Shown here: piece after piece, positions 62,399 to 64,000 of the stretch
How the letters are laid out: the number at the start of each line of letters is the position of its first letter
How positions within the stretch are numbered: position 1 is the stretch's first letter
Assembly: GCF_006782915.1 (NCBI RefSeq)
Contig: NZ_VCNP01000010.1
Location: 1 to 64,000 of the forward strand
Direction of reading: 5' to 3'
Source of the DNA: Streptomyces calvus
Lineage (GTDB): Bacteria; Actinomycetota; Actinomycetes; Streptomycetales; Streptomycetaceae
DNA length: 64,000 bases
The notes under the pieces: model-generated
Seen by the model: only the letters and a program-made list of their open reading frames with translations
Told to the model about the DNA's origin: nothing
Databases searched by the model: none
Program-made: the position numbers and the translations under genes

Positions 62399-64000
62399 TC
62401 ACGACAGCGGCGGGTAGGCGTTCTTCATCAGCTCCTGGAACTGGGCGGAGAACCAGTGCCCGGAGATCGGGGCGTTGCCCAGCGCACCCGACATGTTGTT
62501 GTCGTTGCGCGGGTTGCCGGTGTACGTCGGGTCGCACATCCGGTCGAAGCCCTTGCCCTCGTCGTTGTCGATGGGCTCGCTCGCACCGTCGGACTCACCC
62601 GGGGGCTTCATCCAGACGTAGGCGTCGATTCCGGGCTCCGGGGAGGCCTGCGGCCGCTCACCGAGGCCGGCCCCCGACTGGTTGCACCAGTTGCCGGTGT
62701 TGAAGCGGCGGTCGTAGCGGCCGCCGTCGACGTAGGTGTCCACGCTGGTCGTGGCCCCCGGTCCGGTGGGCCGGTTCGCCCCGCCCCAGCCGTTGCGGGA
62801 GGTGTCGATCAGCATGCCGATCCCCGAGTCGAAGCCGAGCGAGACCAGCTTCTGGCGCAGGGCCTGGGCGTACGACAGCTCGTCGACGTAGCGGTTCCAG
62901 CTGACCCACTTCGACTCGCGCACCGACTTGCCCGCCACGGTGTCGCCGATGGAGAAGTGGTCCTCCTTCAGCGCGCTGTAGTTGGCCGTGTTGGCGATGA
63001 AGCCGTGCACGTCGGCGACGGTCGCGCCCTCGGCGGTCGCGGCCTGCTTGAACATCTCGGCGGAGGCGCCGAAGTTGTCGTCCCAGCCGAGCCAGCCGTG
63101 GTGTCCGGCGTCCACGTAGTTGTAGACGTTGGGCACGTCGCCCAGCTTGTTCAGGGCGTAGCCGACGCCCTTCACGTAGTTGCCGTTGGCCTTCATGGTG
63201 TCGCAGTTGGGCGTGGCGGTGGGCCGCGGCGACACGTTGGTGACCAGGTTGGGCAGGGAGTCGATCTCGACCGTGGTGACGATCCGCAGCGAGGCGTACT
63301 TCGGGTCGGCGAGGATCTCCGCGATCGGGTCGATGTACTGGGTCTTGTAGCGGTCGATCTCCGTCGGGCCGAGCTCGCCGTTGGAGGCGAGGGCGGCGCA
63401 GTCGCGGCCCGGCAGGTTGTAGATGACGAGCTGGACGACGAGCTCGCCGGATCCCTTCTGCGTGAGCGCCTCGTCGAGGTGGTCGCGCAGGCCCATGCCG
63501 CCGTTGACGCCGTTGATGGCGGCGGTGCGGTCCAGCCAGACACCGGTGGGCTGGTTGGCGATGCGGCTGCCGCCCGGCTCGGCGGCGGCCTTCTCGGACC
63601 ACTCGGGGTTCACGTAGACCTTGGCGCCGCTGTAGGGGTTGTCGACCCGGTTGCCCGGCGCGGGCGGGTCGGTCGGGTCCGGCGGGTCGGTCGGTCCGCC
63701 GCTGTCGACGTTGCAGGTCACGCCGTCGAGGGTGAAGGTGGCGGGGACGGCGTTGGTCCCGCTGTAGGAGCCCTGGAAGCCGAAGGTGGCCGAACCTCCG
63801 GTGGACAGCGTGCCGTTGTAGGCCTCGTTGGTGGCGGTGACGTTGGCACCGGACTGGGTGACCTTGGCGTTCCAGCCGCTGGTGACCTTCTGGTTGCCGG
63901 CATAGGTCCACTTCAGCGACCAGGACGACTTGGCGGCGCTGTTGTTGGTGACCGTCACGGACGCGGTGAAGCCGGTGGCCCACTGGTTCTGCACCTTGTA
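62399..64000 (-). CDS. GH6 cellulase with N-terminal CBM2, 5' end outside the window
   Basis: A partial gene: the reading frame stays open to the window edge, so signal peptide and first part of the cellulose-binding module are missing. The visible CBM2 (NQWATGFTASVTVTNNSAAK, WNAKVTQSGANVTATNEAYN) is followed by a Pro/Thr/Asp linker (about 15 residues) and a GH6 domain: VVQLVIYNLPGRDCAALASN (catalytic Asp region), YVDAGHHGWLGWDDNFGA, MLIDTSRNGWGG, DAYVWMKPPGESDGAS. Catalytic-domain length (over 400 residues) fits the exo-acting cellobiohydrolases of actinomycetes rather than short endoglucanases. It acts outside the cell on cellulose. Confidence 0.92.
   Translation of the reverse strand, partial: YKVQNQWATGFTASVTVTNNSAAKSSWSLKWTYAGNQKVTSGWNAKVTQSGANVTATNEAYNGTLSTGGSATFGFQGSYSGTNAVPATFTLDGVTCNVDSGGPTDPPDPTDPPAPGNRVDNPYSGAKVYVNPEWSEKAAAEPGGSRIANQPTGVWLDRTAAINGVNGGMGLRDHLDEALTQKGSGELVVQLVIYNLPGRDCAALASNGELGPTEIDRYKTQYIDPIAEILADPKYASLRIVTTVEIDSLPNLVTNVSPRPTATPNCDTMKANGNYVKGVGYALNKLGDVPNVYNYVDAGHHGWLGWDDNFGASAEMFKQAATAEGATVADVHGFIANTANYSALKEDHFSIGDTVAGKSVRESKWVSWNRYVDELSYAQALRQKLVSLGFDSGIGMLIDTSRNGWGGANRPTGPGATTSVDTYVDGGRYDRRFNTGNWCNQSGAGLGERPQASPEPGIDAYVWMKPPGESDGASEPIDNDEGKGFDRMCDPTYTGNPRNDNNMSGALGNAPISGHWFSAQFQELMKNAYPPLS

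Overview
The window is high-GC actinobacterial DNA, almost certainly a Streptomyces chromosome. The evidence is extreme third-position G/C, many ATGA/GTGA-coupled genes, long G/C hairpin terminators without U-tracts, Tat and Sec exported glycan enzymes, a TTA-containing gene and an archaeal-type inositol-phosphate synthase. No insertion sequence, phage, CRISPR array or antibiotic gene cluster is visible.

Layout. 1-9.6 kb: a P-loop ATPase, then a secreted glycan-utilisation locus (LacI regulator, GH3, GH2-type enzyme with a discoidin domain, DUF1996 protein, Tat-exported beta-helix protein). It carries three copies of a GAGAGCGCTCTC-type operator. 9.6-14.3 kb: an elongation factor G paralogue, an MHS-family transporter, tandem repeats and tRNA-Leu(GAG). 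14.3-24.8 kb: an oxalate/formyl-CoA island, with sucC-sucD-aldehyde dehydrogenase on one strand and TPP-dependent acyl-CoA decarboxylase/lyase, formyl-CoA:oxalate CoA-transferase, fused ADP-forming CoA ligase and an OFA transporter on the other. 24.9-33.7 kb: a Tat-exported isomerase-like protein, then a seven-gene translationally coupled ebo-like operon (inositol-phosphate synthase, UbiA/EboC, isomerase, EboA, EboB, EboE, phosphodiesterase). 33.8-45.2 kb: a ribose-type ABC importer, Gfo/Idh/MocA oxidoreductase, isomerase, a secreted dehydrogenase-like PKD protein, a ThuA/DUF1080 lipoprotein and a ROK regulator, suggesting oxidised-sugar (3-keto-glycoside) catabolism. 45.4-55.8 kb: a GntR/FCD regulator, an orphan FabH, a second OFA transporter with a 46-residue small partner, a PanE-like reductase and an NAD-linked formate dehydrogenase operon with fdhD. 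56-64 kb: a BASS transporter with divergent LysR, an acyl-CoA ligase, an aldo/keto reductase, a His-rich methyltransferase and a GH6 cellulase cut by the window edge.

How it fits together. The two oxalate/formate blocks are about 25 kb apart. The same 12-bp motif, (A/T)TTCGTC(G/T)AC(A/T)G, lies in the sucC/oxc divergent promoter, in the OFA/panE-fdh divergent promoter and upstream of the gntR gene. I infer one distributed regulon that imports oxalate, forms oxalyl-CoA and formyl-CoA, and either oxidises formate to CO2 or reduces oxalyl-CoA to glyoxylate.

The most unusual object is the formate dehydrogenase. The [4Fe-4S] domain that normally begins the molybdenum subunit is instead the C-terminus of the ferredoxin-like subunit, which is encoded downstream. 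The catalytic chain starts almost exactly where that domain ends, so the usual protein is split and its two halves are encoded in reversed order.
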